Notes: generated by a model from the letters alone, not told the origin. 64,000 bases of DNA from Ensifer adhaerens (GCF_028993555.1 NZ_CP118611.1:2379501-2443500), one strand, 5' to 3'; shown: positions 46,090 to 55,287, numbered from the stretch's first letter. A program made the numbers and translations.

Positions 46090-46443
46090 ATGAAAAAGGT
46101 CCTCGCAGTTCTGAGTGCATTCCTGGCGGTTGGCGCGGCAGCACCGGCATCTGCTATTGCCGATGACCCGGTCACCCGCTTCCTGCAGAAGGCGACCGGA
46201 AACGGCAAATCAAGCCACGCGCGCTATGGCCGGAACGACGACGGACGCGGAAGCTGGAGCTCCAACCGCAGTTCCAACAGCTCGTCGAACTCCTCGCGAA
46301 ACTCCAGCTCGAATTCGAGTTCGAACTCAAGCTCGAACAGCAGTTCCAATTCGCCGAGCAACTCCAGTTCAAGCAACTCCAGCAATTCTTCCTCGAACTC
46401 TTCGTCCAATTCCTCCTCGAACTCAACGTCCGATGATGATTGA
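46090..46443 (+). CDS. secreted Ser/Asn-repeat low-complexity protein
   Basis: A 117-residue protein. A signal peptide (MKKVLAVLSAFLAVGAAAPASA) is followed by a short conserved-looking segment (DDPVTRFLQKATGNGKSS, RYGRNDDGRGSW), then about 65 residues of nearly pure Ser and Asn in SSNSSSN-like units, ending SDDD. The repeat codons vary (tcc, tcg, agc, agt / aac, aat), so the protein sequence, not the DNA, appears selected. ATG at 46090 has GGAGAACGTC upstream. Possible roles are a periplasmic or surface linker-like protein; no family function is known to me. Confidence 0.7.
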   Translation: MKKVLAVLSAFLAVGAAAPASAIADDPVTRFLQKATGNGKSSHARYGRNDDGRGSWSSNRSSNSSSNSSRNSSSNSSSNSSSNSSSNSPSNSSSSNSSNSSSNSSSNSSSNSTSDDD

Positions 46444-46447
46444 TACG

Positions 46448-46518
46448 GCCTCTCGCGAGGCGGCGTGAAGAGTTGATCCCCCAAGCAATCGTCCCCCGCA
46501 CCGACCGGCGTGGGGGAC
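46448..46518 (+). other. hairpins downstream of the Ser/Asn-repeat gene; rest of 46444-46832 non-coding
   Basis: A small stem (GCCTC/GAGGC, 46448-46461) directly follows the stop, and a larger one (GTCCCCC at 46491-46497 with GGGGGAC at 46512-46518) comes next. Neither has a U-run, so they may be weak terminators. The remaining sequence up to the TRAP operon holds the promoter/palindrome at 46644-46678 and no supported gene. Confidence 0.4.
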
Positions 46519-46643
46519 ACGTCACGTTGTCGATCAAGACGCGATCGGCTGCTTTCCGACGGACAAGGTGCAAGGCCGTAGCCTTGGCGTGGAAGGCCCG
46601 GGGGAAGGCCCGAGATGCGCCCGGACCCATCGCGCGACGTCGC

Positions 46644-46678
46644 TTGACAGTCGGTTCAAAATAAACTTAACATGTTAA
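46644..46678 (+). promoter_or_regulatory. promoter with palindromic operator upstream of TRAP transporter operon
   Basis: TTGACA at 46644-46649, a 17-base spacer and TTAACA at 46667-46672 make a sigma-70-like promoter. The -10 element forms half of the perfect 12-bp palindrome TTAACATGTTAA (46667-46678), placed where a repressor would block transcription. The TRAP binding-protein gene starts 155 bases downstream. No regulator gene is adjacent. Confidence 0.5.
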
Positions 46679-46832
46679 TGGATTGAATGTTCCCGATGAG
46701 GAGCGAGAGGAAGATTCAAGCCGCCGAGGAGGGCCTGCATCACCGTCTGATCGCCGTCATTTGAGTTGACGTGAAGCGGCAAAGGCATGCCCTTTTTCCG
46801 GGTGGAGCGACACGGATCAATGGGAGGGATCT

Positions 46833-47888
46833 ATGATACTGAACCGACGGAGCCTTATTAAAGCCGGTGGTGCCATGCTTGCGGCGCCTCTCGTCTTGCG
46901 GACTGGTTCTGCGCACGCGCAGAGCGCAGTCACGCTGAAGCTTCACCATTTCCTGCCGCCGGCGTCCAACGTCCACCAGCGGCTCTTGACTCCATGGGCC
47001 AAAACCCTGGAGGAGCAGAGCAAGGGTGCGCTCAAGGTCGATATCTTTCCGGCGATGCAGCTCGGCGGCAAACCGCCTCAGCTTTACGATCAGGCGGCCA
47101 ACGGCGTCGTCGATATCGTCTGGACCCTACCGGGCAACACACCCGGACGGTTCCCCTCCACCGAGGTGTTCGAACTTCCTTTCGTCGCCGCGAAAGAGGC
47201 CACCATCAACGCCCAGGCCTGCCAGGAATACGGACTGACGCATGTCCTGAAGGAAACCGCCGACACGCAATTGCTGTGCTTCTGGGCCCATGACCAGGGA
47301 CTGATCCACACCAACAAGGAAGTGAAATCCAGCGCCGATCTGGCCGGCCTCAAGCTGCGCAATCCGACCCGGCTTGCCGGCGAGGCGCTGGCGGCACTGG
47401 GCGCAACGCCAGTCGGCATGCCCGTTCCGCAGGTACCGGAAGCGCTGGCCCAGCGGGCGATCGACGGCTGCGTCATCCCGTGGGAAGTGGTTCCCTCGAT
47501 CAAGGTGAACGAACTCACCAAGTTCCATACGGAAATTCCGGGCTCGCCGACGCTTTACACCGCGACCTTCTTCCTGGCGATGAACAAGGGCAAGTATGAG
47601 GCGCTGCCGGCCGAACTGAAGGCGGTGCTGGACGCCAACAGCGGCATGACCTTCGCCAAAAAAGCCGGCGAAATGTGGGACAGCGTCGGGGCCGAAGTGC
47701 GTGCCTCGATCGAAGCATCCGGAAGCGGAACGATCAGTGCCATCAGCGAGGACGAAAAGGCGAAGTGGGTCGCGGCGACCAAGCCCGTTCACGACAAGTG
47801 GATCGAGGACATGAAAGCCAAGGATCTCGACGGCCAGGCGCTGATCAATGCCGCCCAGGGGCTCGTGCAGAAATACACGAACGCCTGA
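46833..47888 (+). CDS. TRAP transporter solute-binding protein (DctP family)
   Basis: A 351-residue periplasmic DctP-type protein. The N-terminus NRRSLIKAGGAMLAAPLV has a twin-arginine-like motif, suggesting Tat export, with cleavage after AHA. The mature domain has LKLHHFLPPASNVHQ, the LGGKPPQLYDQAANGVVDI segment, and the family's conserved Arg in GLKLRNPTR that contacts the ligand carboxylate. GGGAGG precedes the ATG. Substrate is probably an organic anion; it cannot be named. Confidence 0.9.
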   Translation: MILNRRSLIKAGGAMLAAPLVLRTGSAHAQSAVTLKLHHFLPPASNVHQRLLTPWAKTLEEQSKGALKVDIFPAMQLGGKPPQLYDQAANGVVDIVWTLPGNTPGRFPSTEVFELPFVAAKEATINAQACQEYGLTHVLKETADTQLLCFWAHDQGLIHTNKEVKSSADLAGLKLRNPTRLAGEALAALGATPVGMPVPQVPEALAQRAIDGCVIPWEVVPSIKVNELTKFHTEIPGSPTLYTATFFLAMNKGKYEALPAELKAVLDANSGMTFAKKAGEMWDSVGAEVRASIEASGSGTISAISEDEKAKWVAATKPVHDKWIEDMKAKDLDGQALINAAQGLVQKYTNA

Positions 47889-47905
47889 AAGGCGCTGCCA
47901 GCCTT

Positions 47906-47927
47906 GTGCGCCTGAATTCGGGCGCAC
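47906..47927 (+). promoter_or_regulatory. intercistronic stem-loop after TRAP binding-protein gene
   Basis: GTGCGCC, an 8-base loop and GGCGCAC form a perfect 7-bp stem between the DctP- and DctQ-type genes. It is placed like the stem-loops after the three ABC binding-protein genes. Confidence 0.5.
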
Positions 47928-47954
47928 CGGATCGTTCAAGAGCTCGGGGCCAAG

Positions 47955-48470
47955 ATGACGGAAGAAGCAATGTACGAAGGCGTGGTGAATGTGCCGCGCC
48001 GACGCGGGTTGGAACGCCTCGCGGCGGGATTGGCACTCATAGGCGGAACGCTGATCTGCCTTGCGGCCGGACTGGTGACGGTCAGTGTGCTCGGGCGCTG
48101 GCTTTTCAATCGACCGGTTCCTGCCGACTACGAACTGGTGGAGGTCGCGATCGGCGTCGCGGTCTTCTCGTTCCTTGGCTACACCCAGGCGCGCAACGGC
48201 CATATCGCCGTCGATACCTTCACGCTCGCTCTTCCGGCACGCGTCACCCGAGTCATCGACGGCGCCTGGGACCTGGTGCTGGCCGCCTGCCTGGCATTCT
48301 TCGCCTGGGGCCTTCTCACCGGCGGCCTCGAGGCGCGGCAATACGGAACGACGTTGATCCAGCTGCCCTGGCCGATCTGGCCGGTCTATCTGACCTGCGC
48401 CGTACTGGCGGCGCTTGCCTCCGTCATCGGCTTGTCCGTCGCCATTCTCAAGATCGGAGGCCCTCGATGA
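47955..48470 (+). CDS. TRAP transporter small permease (DctQ family)
   Basis: A 171-residue protein with four hydrophobic helices. The segment VSVLGRWLFNRPVPADYELVE is the typical DctQ motif between the first two helices, and the following LGYTQARNGHIAVDTF is also characteristic. The ATG at 47955 follows GGGGCCAAG. It overlaps the large permease gene by four bases. Confidence 0.88.
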   Translation: MTEEAMYEGVVNVPRRRGLERLAAGLALIGGTLICLAAGLVTVSVLGRWLFNRPVPADYELVEVAIGVAVFSFLGYTQARNGHIAVDTFTLALPARVTRVIDGAWDLVLAACLAFFAWGLLTGGLEARQYGTTLIQLPWPIWPVYLTCAVLAALASVIGLSVAILKIGGPR

Positions 48471-49909
48471 GCGGCTTTGCCATTGCCTGCCTGGGCTTCG
48501 CTGCGATGCTGGTGCTGATCGCCATCAGAATGCCGATCGCGCTTGCCATGCTTGCGGTCGGAGCCGCCGGCTATGCCTATCTCTCCGGGCCGCACGCGCT
48601 GATCTACTATCTGCAGACCAACACTTACAGCCAGTTTGCCAGCTACACGCTTTCGGTCATTCCGCTCTTCATCCTGATGGGCGCGCTTGCCGAGCAATCG
48701 GGCATCGCCGCAACCATGTTCCGGGTCGCCGAGCGCAGGCTCGGGCGGTTCAAGGGCGGAATGCCGATGGCGGTGATTGCCGCTTGCACCGGCTTCGGCG
48801 CGATCTGCGGCTCGTCGGTCGCGACGACGGCCACCTTCGGACGCGCGGCACTGCCGGAACTGCGCCGGGCGCGGGTCGATGCCGGGCTTGGCACCGGCAC
48901 GATCGCCGCCGGCGGCACGCTCGGCATCCTCATACCGCCCTCGGTCATTCTGGTGATCTACGCAATCACCGCCGAGCAGAACATCGCCAAGCTGTTCCAG
49001 GCCGCCCTGGTGCCGGGATTGCTCGCTGCGGCGTTCTATCTGATCGCCATCGCCGTGGTCGTGCGGCGCAAGCCTCATCTCGCGCCGCCGGTGACGGTCG
49101 TCGAGGTTGCAAAGGCGCAACGTCCGTTCTGGGCAAGGCCACTGGGGCTAGTCTTGCTTGTCGGCGGTGCTGTCGGCTGGCTGTTGGGTTCGCTCGGTAC
49201 CGTCGGTGCGATATTGCTGGCGATCTTTGGTCTGCTTCTTGTCGCCGCGGATTTCGCAGTCGTTCCCGCCGCCGCCGTTGCGGTCACGGTCGTCGGCGGC
49301 ATCTATGGCGAGGTGTTCACGCCGACGGAAGGGGCAGCGGTCGGTGCCGCGATGACGCTCGCGATCGGCCTGCTGCAACGGACGCTGAGCCCGGCCGCAC
49401 TGAAGAACGCGCTGTTGCAGACGGCGGAGACCAGCGGGATGATTTTCCTGATCCTCCTTGGGGCGGAGGTCTTCGGCGCGTTTCTCGCGCTGACCCAGAT
49501 GCCGATGATGCTGGCTTCGATGATCGGGGACTCCGGGCTGCCGCCCTACGCCGTCGTCTGCGGCATGCTGTTGATCTACATCGTGCTCGGCGCCGTCATG
49601 GACGAACTGGCGATGATCCTGCTCACCCTCCCCGTCTTCATCCCGATCGTCATGACGCTCGATCTCGGCATGCCACCGGACGACGTCGCCATCTGGTTCG
49701 GTATTCTCGTGCTGATCGTGGTCGGTATCGGCCTCTCGGCTCCGCCGATCGGCCTCAATGTCTTCATCATCAACAAGCTGGCGACCGACGTGCCGATATC
49801 GCAGACCTACCGCGGCGTGATGCCGTTCGTGATCGCCGACCTCGTGAGGCTGGTCATCGTCACAGCGTCCCCGGGCGTCGCGCTGGCGCTGGTGCGCCTG
49901 CTGAATTGA
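48467..49909 (+). CDS. TRAP transporter large permease (DctM family)
   Basis: A 480-residue polytopic protein. The N-terminal IRMPIALAMLAVG, the FKGGMPMAVIAACTGFGAICGSSVAT loop and GGTLGILIPPSVILVIYAI are hallmarks of DctM. It carries out sodium-coupled transport with the DctP/DctQ partners encoded upstream. Start ATG at 48467 in an ATGA overlap. A helical insert in the middle (residues about 210-290) carries extra hydrophobic segments, as in longer DctM members. Confidence 0.92.
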   Translation: MSGFAIACLGFAAMLVLIAIRMPIALAMLAVGAAGYAYLSGPHALIYYLQTNTYSQFASYTLSVIPLFILMGALAEQSGIAATMFRVAERRLGRFKGGMPMAVIAACTGFGAICGSSVATTATFGRAALPELRRARVDAGLGTGTIAAGGTLGILIPPSVILVIYAITAEQNIAKLFQAALVPGLLAAAFYLIAIAVVVRRKPHLAPPVTVVEVAKAQRPFWARPLGLVLLVGGAVGWLLGSLGTVGAILLAIFGLLLVAADFAVVPAAAVAVTVVGGIYGEVFTPTEGAAVGAAMTLAIGLLQRTLSPAALKNALLQTAETSGMIFLILLGAEVFGAFLALTQMPMMLASMIGDSGLPPYAVVCGMLLIYIVLGAVMDELAMILLTLPVFIPIVMTLDLGMPPDDVAIWFGILVLIVVGIGLSAPPIGLNVFIINKLATDVPISQTYRGVMPFVIADLVRLVIVTASPGVALALVRLLN

Positions 49910-49962
49910 CGAGACCGGTCCATGGCGGTGCCCCTGCACGCCGCCTCGTCACATTTGACATG

Positions 49963-49992
49963 ACACGGCCCGGCATCGGCGCCCGGCCGTGT
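49963..49992 (+). terminator. hairpin downstream of TRAP operon
   Basis: ACACGGCC and GGCCGTGT form an 8-bp stem with a 14-base loop, 54 bases after the DctM-type stop. There is no U-run, so it is only a possible terminator. The rest of 49910-50182 shows no supported gene. Confidence 0.4.
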
Positions 49993-50182
49993 GGCGGATC
50001 GGCGAAAGGCTCAGAACTCGGCTTCAACGAGGCATTAGAAGGTGCACCCTGGGCCAGGCTGCTGGACGAGGCTCAACGGGTCCCATGCACCAATACATGC
50101 TTTTTATAATCAAGTTTTAGCACGCGACAAACGGCTTTGTGTGAAGACGCCCGGTGCCCACGAGACGCTAGCCGGTACCGCT

Positions 50183-51202
50183 CTATCCTGAGCCTGCGCT
50201 CTGCCTGAGCTCGACAAGCAGCGCATCTGCCTCCCATGCCCTCCGCCTGGAGGTTGCCGCTTCCTTGACCAGCGTGCAAAGCCGCGCGTTGACCGGCGCC
50301 CGGCGGCCGAGCTTGTTGGCGAGCGCGACAACCGCGCCGTTGATCCAATCCACTTCGGGAAAGCGGCCCGCGGCAAGGTCGTCGGCCATCGAGGAGCGCG
50401 CCGTGGCATCGATCTTCAGCATGCGGCCGGCAATGATCCGGAACAAGGCGTCCGGCAAACTCAGAACGGACGGCAGCCAGTTTGATGGAAGCGGTGTCAG
50501 GCGCGCCGGCCGGACACGTCCCTCAGCTGCCAGTAGCGACAGGGCTTCTCGCTGAGCAAGCGCCAGGCAGAGGCGAAAGCCATGCGTCTGGAGTTGCTCA
50601 CGCAGGGGCAAGCCGGAGAGCGCATTGATCGCATTGTTGAGGTTCATCAGCAGCTTTGCCCATTGCACCTCTTCCATGTCGCGCCGCAGGTCGAGAGCCA
50701 ACCCCGCCGCCGCGAAGAGCGGCACGGCGGCAGCCATCAGCGGGTCGTGCTCGACTGCGATGTTGCCTTCCGTCGCACGATGCAGATGGGCCGGCCCAGG
50801 GGCCGTCACATTGAAGGGAACCATGCCGCGCAAGATCTTTGCGGACGGCAGCAAGGTCTGCAGCGTGGTGCTGTTGCTCACACCGTTCTGCAGACTGAGG
50901 ACCGGCGTACCGGAGCGCAGCACTGAGGAAAGCTCTGTGGCGGCACCCGCCGTCTGCCCGGATTTGACCGTCAGGAGGACGAGATCGCAGTCCGCCAGCG
51001 AAGAAACCGCATCGGAATAGGCGACCCGCTCGGGTGCGACGACGTCGTCACGCCCATCCAGATCGGTCAGGCGCAACCCGTCCTTCCGCCAAGCGGCACC
51101 ACGCGCCGACCGGCCGACGAAGATCACCTCGGCCCCACCGGCCAAAAGGCATCCGCCGACGAAACCACCGACCGCGCCGGCGCCGAACACTCCGATTTTC
51201 AC
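50183..51202 (-). CDS. ketopantoate reductase-like (ApbA/PanE family) oxidoreductase
   Basis: A 339-residue protein with an N-terminal NADPH-binding GAGAVGGFVGG, VKSGQT and LQNGVSN segments, and a C-terminal helical domain with NLNNAINAL and the EVDWINGAVV motif, whose acidic residue helps bind ketopantoate. Start is probably GTG at 51202 with GGGGGGCGGG upstream; ATG at 51220 is an alternative. Many PanE-family proteins in catabolic regions reduce other 2-keto acids, so pantothenate synthesis is not certain. Confidence 0.82.
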   Translation of the reverse strand: MKIGVFGAGAVGGFVGGCLLAGGAEVIFVGRSARGAAWRKDGLRLTDLDGRDDVVAPERVAYSDAVSSLADCDLVLLTVKSGQTAGAATELSSVLRSGTPVLSLQNGVSNSTTLQTLLPSAKILRGMVPFNVTAPGPAHLHRATEGNIAVEHDPLMAAAVPLFAAAGLALDLRRDMEEVQWAKLLMNLNNAINALSGLPLREQLQTHGFRLCLALAQREALSLLAAEGRVRPARLTPLPSNWLPSVLSLPDALFRIIAGRMLKIDATARSSMADDLAAGRFPEVDWINGAVVALANKLGRRAPVNARLCTLVKEAATSRRRAWEADALLVELRQSAGSG

Positions 51203-51263
51203 AACACCCGCCCCCCGCATGCCAGGGAGTATAGGTCGGGATCGTCGTTTTCCAATTCGCCGC

Positions 51264-52118
51264 TTACGATCGGGCGGAAATGCGTTGGCTGAGCCAGATG
51301 CTGCCGATAACCAGAAGGACGCCGACAATCTGAAGCACACTCAAGGACTGCCCCAGGAACACCCATCCGAGAAAACCCGCAGTCAGCGGGCTCAGGAAGA
51401 GAAGGGCCGACACGGCCGCCGATTCCAGCCGCGCGATACCGCGAAACCAGAGAACATAGGTCAGCGCCGCGCCGATCAGGCTGAGCCAGGCGAGAGTAAG
51501 CAGGTTGGGAACGGTCGGCAACGGGACCGCCGGCTCAAAGGCAAGGGCGACGGGAACGAGCAGCAAGCCACCCGCCGTCAGCTGCCATGCCGTGGATGTG
51601 AGCAGCGATTCCGGAGACTTCCACTTTCTGGCCAGGACGTTGCCGAAGGCCATGGAAACGGCACCGGCGAGGCCGGCGGCAATGCCGATTTCGTCCAGCG
51701 CGGCCTGCGGCGTCAACACCAGCAGCGCGACGCCGACTATGCCGACAATGGCAGCGACAAGAGAGACCGGACGGATCGGCGCCTTCAGGAGGAGCGCTGC
51801 AATGAAAACCACGATCAAAGGCTGGACCGCCGCGACGGTTGCCGCCACACCGCCCGGAAGACGGTAGGCGGCGACGAACAACATGCTCAGAAAGATCGAG
51901 ATGTTGAGCGCGCCGAGCGCAAAGGCGCGAAACCACCAGATGCCGCGCGGCAATCGCCGGACGATCAGGAGAAGCAGCAACCCGGCCGGCAATGCCCGCA
52001 ACAGGGCGACCGTCAGCGGCGAGAAGCCCTGCAGGAATTCGGTGGCAACGATATAGGTGCTGCCCCAGATGACGGGGGCGATCGCAGTGATGGCGATATC
52101 GGAAACGTCTGTTTTCAT
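51264..52118 (-). CDS. DMT-superfamily EamA-type transporter
   Basis: A 284-residue protein with ten predicted helices in two EamA repeats: AIAPVIWGSTYIVATEFL at the start and GAVSMAFGNVLARKW at the start of the second half. Such proteins export amino acids or metabolites. The start ATG overlaps the stop of the nitroreductase gene (ATGA), so the two form an operon, divergent from the LysR regulator at 52834. Confidence 0.88.
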   Translation of the reverse strand: MKTDVSDIAITAIAPVIWGSTYIVATEFLQGFSPLTVALLRALPAGLLLLLIVRRLPRGIWWFRAFALGALNISIFLSMLFVAAYRLPGGVAATVAAVQPLIVVFIAALLLKAPIRPVSLVAAIVGIVGVALLVLTPQAALDEIGIAAGLAGAVSMAFGNVLARKWKSPESLLTSTAWQLTAGGLLLVPVALAFEPAVPLPTVPNLLTLAWLSLIGAALTYVLWFRGIARLESAAVSALLFLSPLTAGFLGWVFLGQSLSVLQIVGVLLVIGSIWLSQRISARS

Positions 52119-52729
52119 GAGAATTGAAGAACCTCGCCAAGCGGCCTGCGGGGCTTTTGCGGCCAGTTTCCAGGTAGGGCACGGCCGACCGCCAGAAGCA
52201 TTGCCGGCAATTCGCCAGGCCCAAGGCCGAACTCCCGGGTGACGCCCTCGGCATCGAACCCGCCCATCGGGCCCGACGCCAATCCCAAGGCCCCGGCAGC
52301 GTAGATCAAGGTCGCGGCGCCGAGACTGGCCGAACGCACGGCCTCGTCGCGGGCAACCTTGGCGTCGGCATACTGGGCGCGCACGGCCTCCTGCCAACCG
52401 GAAACCATTTCGCCTGGCATGTAACCGGTGTCGACGGAGGGGCGCAGCCTTGCAGGCAGCGTCTCGTGATCGGGCAGCAGGCCGCAGACGATGAAGGTCA
52501 CGGCAGCTTCCGAGACCTTGGCTTGCCCGTGAGCCACATTACGCAGCCTGGCTTTTCCTTCGCGCGTGCGCACGGCGATGAACCGCCAGTTCTGAAGGTT
52601 GTAGGCCGTTGGCGCGCGGGTTGCGAGCCGCACCAGGTCCTCGATTTCGGCGTCCGCCAGCTCGTGGGTCGCATCGAACCGATTGGCAGACACGCGCTGT
52701 TCGATGAGGGCGATCATGGGATGTGTCAT
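52115..52729 (-). CDS. nitroreductase-family flavoprotein
   Basis: A 204-residue FMN-binding protein. IEQRVSANRFD at the N-terminus, the RAPTAYNLQNWRFIAV flavin-binding region and the C-terminal GLASGPMGGFD segment mark the nitroreductase fold. Substrate unknown. It is first in an operon with the DMT transporter and is probably controlled by the divergent LysR protein. Confidence 0.88.
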   Translation of the reverse strand: MTHPMIALIEQRVSANRFDATHELADAEIEDLVRLATRAPTAYNLQNWRFIAVRTREGKARLRNVAHGQAKVSEAAVTFIVCGLLPDHETLPARLRPSVDTGYMPGEMVSGWQEAVRAQYADAKVARDEAVRSASLGAATLIYAAGALGLASGPMGGFDAEGVTREFGLGPGELPAMLLAVGRALPGNWPQKPRRPLGEVLQFS

Positions 52730-52833
52730 TCTTCCGATCCGATCGAATATCTGTCGGAGCGACCCTATTGAATTCACCTAGCATTGATAATATTGCCGTT
52801 TCACAAGACATCATTCACCATTGGAAAATTATC

Positions 52834-53727
52834 GTGGACCGCTACACCGCCCTCCAGGTCTTCCGCCACGTGGCCGAACTCGGCAGCTTCGCAGGGGCGG
52901 GGCGCAAGCTCGGCCTGTCACCGGCGGCGATCAGCAAGAACGTTGCCGAACTCGAAGCCAGCGTCGGCGCGCGGCTCATCAACCGCACCACGCGACGCAT
53001 GGCGCTGACGGACGAGGGGAAGCTCTATCTGGAGCATGTCGTGCGCGGACTGGATGCGCTAAAGGATGCCGACGCAGCACTCTCGCCCGTGCGGCAGACA
53101 CCGGGAGGGACGTTGCGCGTCGCCGCTCCCATGACCGTGACGCTGATGCGGCTTTCGTCCGTCATCCCCGAATTCCTGGCCCGCTACCCGGACCTCAAGC
53201 TCGACCTTCATCTCGACGACAGGCGCGTCGATATTGTCCGGGAGGGGTTCGATCTCGCCATACGCGGCAGCGACAAGCTGGAGGATTCCAGCCTGATCGC
53301 CAGGAAGCTCGCGGTCATGCCGCATGTCCTCTGTTCGGCGCCCGCCTACTTCGAGGCGCACGGCAAACCGCTGGATCCCACCGACCTGAAATCGCACAAC
53401 TGTATCCGCTTCAGTCTCTCGGGACATGCGGACCTATGGGAGTTTCGCAAGGGCAGCCGCACAGAGAAGGTGGCCGTAAAGGCCCGCTATTCGGTGACAT
53501 CAAGCCTTGCCGTGCGCGATGCGTTGCGCGCCGGCTTCGGGGTGAGCCTGATACCCCGCCCCTATGTGGAGGACGATCTGAAGAGCGGTCGACTGCAACG
53601 CGTACTTTCCGACTGGGATACGGTCGAAACCACGCTCTACGCCATCTACCCCTCCCGGCAGCACGTCGCCCCGAAGATCCGGGCGTTCCTCGATTTTCTC
53701 GCCGAAACATTCAGCCGCCCCCAATAA
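52834..53727 (+). CDS. LysR-family transcriptional regulator
   Basis: A 297-residue regulator. The N-terminal helix-turn-helix is in FRHVAELGSFAGAGRKLGLS and AISKNVAELEASVGARLINRTTRR, followed by a periplasmic-binding-like effector domain (GTLRVAAPMTVTLMRLSSV; DLAIRGSDKLEDSSLIARKL). The likely start is GTG at 52834 with GGAAAA upstream. It diverges from the nitroreductase/DMT operon across about 104 bases of unusually AT-rich DNA, the expected location of its binding sites. Confidence 0.9.
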   Translation: MDRYTALQVFRHVAELGSFAGAGRKLGLSPAAISKNVAELEASVGARLINRTTRRMALTDEGKLYLEHVVRGLDALKDADAALSPVRQTPGGTLRVAAPMTVTLMRLSSVIPEFLARYPDLKLDLHLDDRRVDIVREGFDLAIRGSDKLEDSSLIARKLAVMPHVLCSAPAYFEAHGKPLDPTDLKSHNCIRFSLSGHADLWEFRKGSRTEKVAVKARYSVTSSLAVRDALRAGFGVSLIPRPYVEDDLKSGRLQRVLSDWDTVETTLYAIYPSRQHVAPKIRAFLDFLAETFSRPQ

Positions 53728-53877
53728 AGCGCCGGGCGCATGTCGCGTCGAGAGACGGGCATGGGATCGAACCGTTGCAAGCCGACAAAATCTCGCACTG
53801 TTCCCTGGGGAACACCGGCGATGCGATGCGCCAGTAGGTTACCGGCACTTAAACGAGAGCCCCGAAGGACAGATCTC

Positions 53878-55062
53878 ATGCGCCTGATTGCCGCCACCCT
53901 CTTCGCTTTCAGCCTCGCCGGGTCGGCTGGCGCGGCCGATCTCATGACCTTCTGGGACAAGCCCCAGCACGGCGGCAACAGCTTCAACCGGCTGCCGCCG
54001 GACGAGGCGTATTTCAAGGCGCTGGCAGGCTACGGCGCCACCTGGGTACGCCTTTCCTACGACAAGTGGAAACCGGCGAAACGCGATTACCTGATCGGCG
54101 ACGCGGACAAGTATGCGGGCATTCCGGCCGCCGATCTCGAAACGCTGAGAGGGACGCTCGACCGCGCCGACAAGGCCGGGCTCAAGGTCGTAATCGCGCC
54201 GCTGTCTCTGCCAGGCATGCGCTGGGCCCAGAACAACGGCAACAAATTCGACGGCCGGCTTTGGCGAGACAAGGCCTGGTGGGACCAGGCGGCAAGCTTC
54301 TGGCGGGATCTGGCCCGTGAACTGAAGGACCATCCGGCCGTCGCCGCCTACAATATTGTCAACGAACCAGCACCAGAAAAGAACAATGGCCTTGCCGAAC
54401 ACGCTGATCCGCAGGCGATGCAGGCCTGGTACGACGGCAAACAAGGCAGCGCTTCGGATCTCAAAGCCTTCTACGAAACCGTCATCGACGCCATCCGCGA
54501 AGTCGATCCGGCAACCCCCATTATGGCCGATGCCGGCTGGTATGCGGCGGCCGATGCCTTTTCCTACTGGCCATCGGGGCTTACGGACCAGAAGGTGCTC
54601 TACAGCTTTCACATGTACGAACCCTATGCGGCGACGAGCGCGCCCAACATCAAGCGCGACAAGCCCTATGCCTACCCGGGCAAGGTGCCCTTTGGCGAAG
54701 GCGAAGAGACCTGGGACAGGGCGCGAATGGCCGGCTATCTCGCAAAGCCGGTGCAATGGGCGAGGGACAGGAGCATCCCGCTCGATCGTCTGGTCGCCGG
54801 CGAATTCGGCTGCATGCGCCGCTGGTCGGGCTGCAAGACCTATCTCGAGGACGTGTTGACCGCGCTCGACAAGGACGATCTGCACTGGGCCTTCTACAGC
54901 TTCCGGGAAGATGCCTGGGATGGCATGGACTACGAACTCGGCACCAAGACCGTCGGCTGGAAATATTGGCAGCAGATGGAAGCCAATGAGCGCGACACGA
55001 CGCCGCGCAAGTCGACGCCGGAGTTTGCCCCCATCAGCCGGCGGCTCGCCGAGGATCAGTGA
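53878..55062 (+). CDS. secreted GH5-family glycoside hydrolase (cellulase-like)
   Basis: A 394-residue protein with a signal peptide (MRLIAATLFAFSLAGSAGA) and a TIM-barrel GH5 domain. The acid/base Glu163 is in NIVNEPAP and the nucleophile Glu309 in VAGEFGC; YSFHMYEP contains the family His-x-Tyr between them. GAAGGA precedes the ATG at 53878. It may cleave beta-glucans or mannans in the periplasm or outside; there is no carbohydrate-binding module. No polysaccharide operon surrounds it. Confidence 0.87.
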   Translation: MRLIAATLFAFSLAGSAGAADLMTFWDKPQHGGNSFNRLPPDEAYFKALAGYGATWVRLSYDKWKPAKRDYLIGDADKYAGIPAADLETLRGTLDRADKAGLKVVIAPLSLPGMRWAQNNGNKFDGRLWRDKAWWDQAASFWRDLARELKDHPAVAAYNIVNEPAPEKNNGLAEHADPQAMQAWYDGKQGSASDLKAFYETVIDAIREVDPATPIMADAGWYAAADAFSYWPSGLTDQKVLYSFHMYEPYAATSAPNIKRDKPYAYPGKVPFGEGEETWDRARMAGYLAKPVQWARDRSIPLDRLVAGEFGCMRRWSGCKTYLEDVLTALDKDDLHWAFYSFREDAWDGMDYELGTKTVGWKYWQQMEANERDTTPRKSTPEFAPISRRLAEDQ

Positions 55063-55287
55063 TCGCGTTCCGCCGCAACGCCCTGGAACCGGGCCGTTCC
55101 GGCCCGTCGGGCGTGGCTGCCGTCAGCACCGTCGTCACAAAAGCGCTCCATTGCGATGCACATGACGTCGCAGCCTTCTCCTGCCCAACCGGACCACGGT
55201 CTGCTTGGAAAAAGGGCGGGAATCGTTAGAAGAACCATCATCCTTACGAGTGCCACGACGTACGTGGCGCCGTTTCCAACTTGGGAC

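Noticed and set aside
46250..46440. Repetitive DNA that could suggest a CRISPR array or satellite
   Set aside because: Periodicity is at the codon level of Ser/Asn residues with variable codons, there are no uniform repeats with unique spacers, and it is in frame within a secreted protein.
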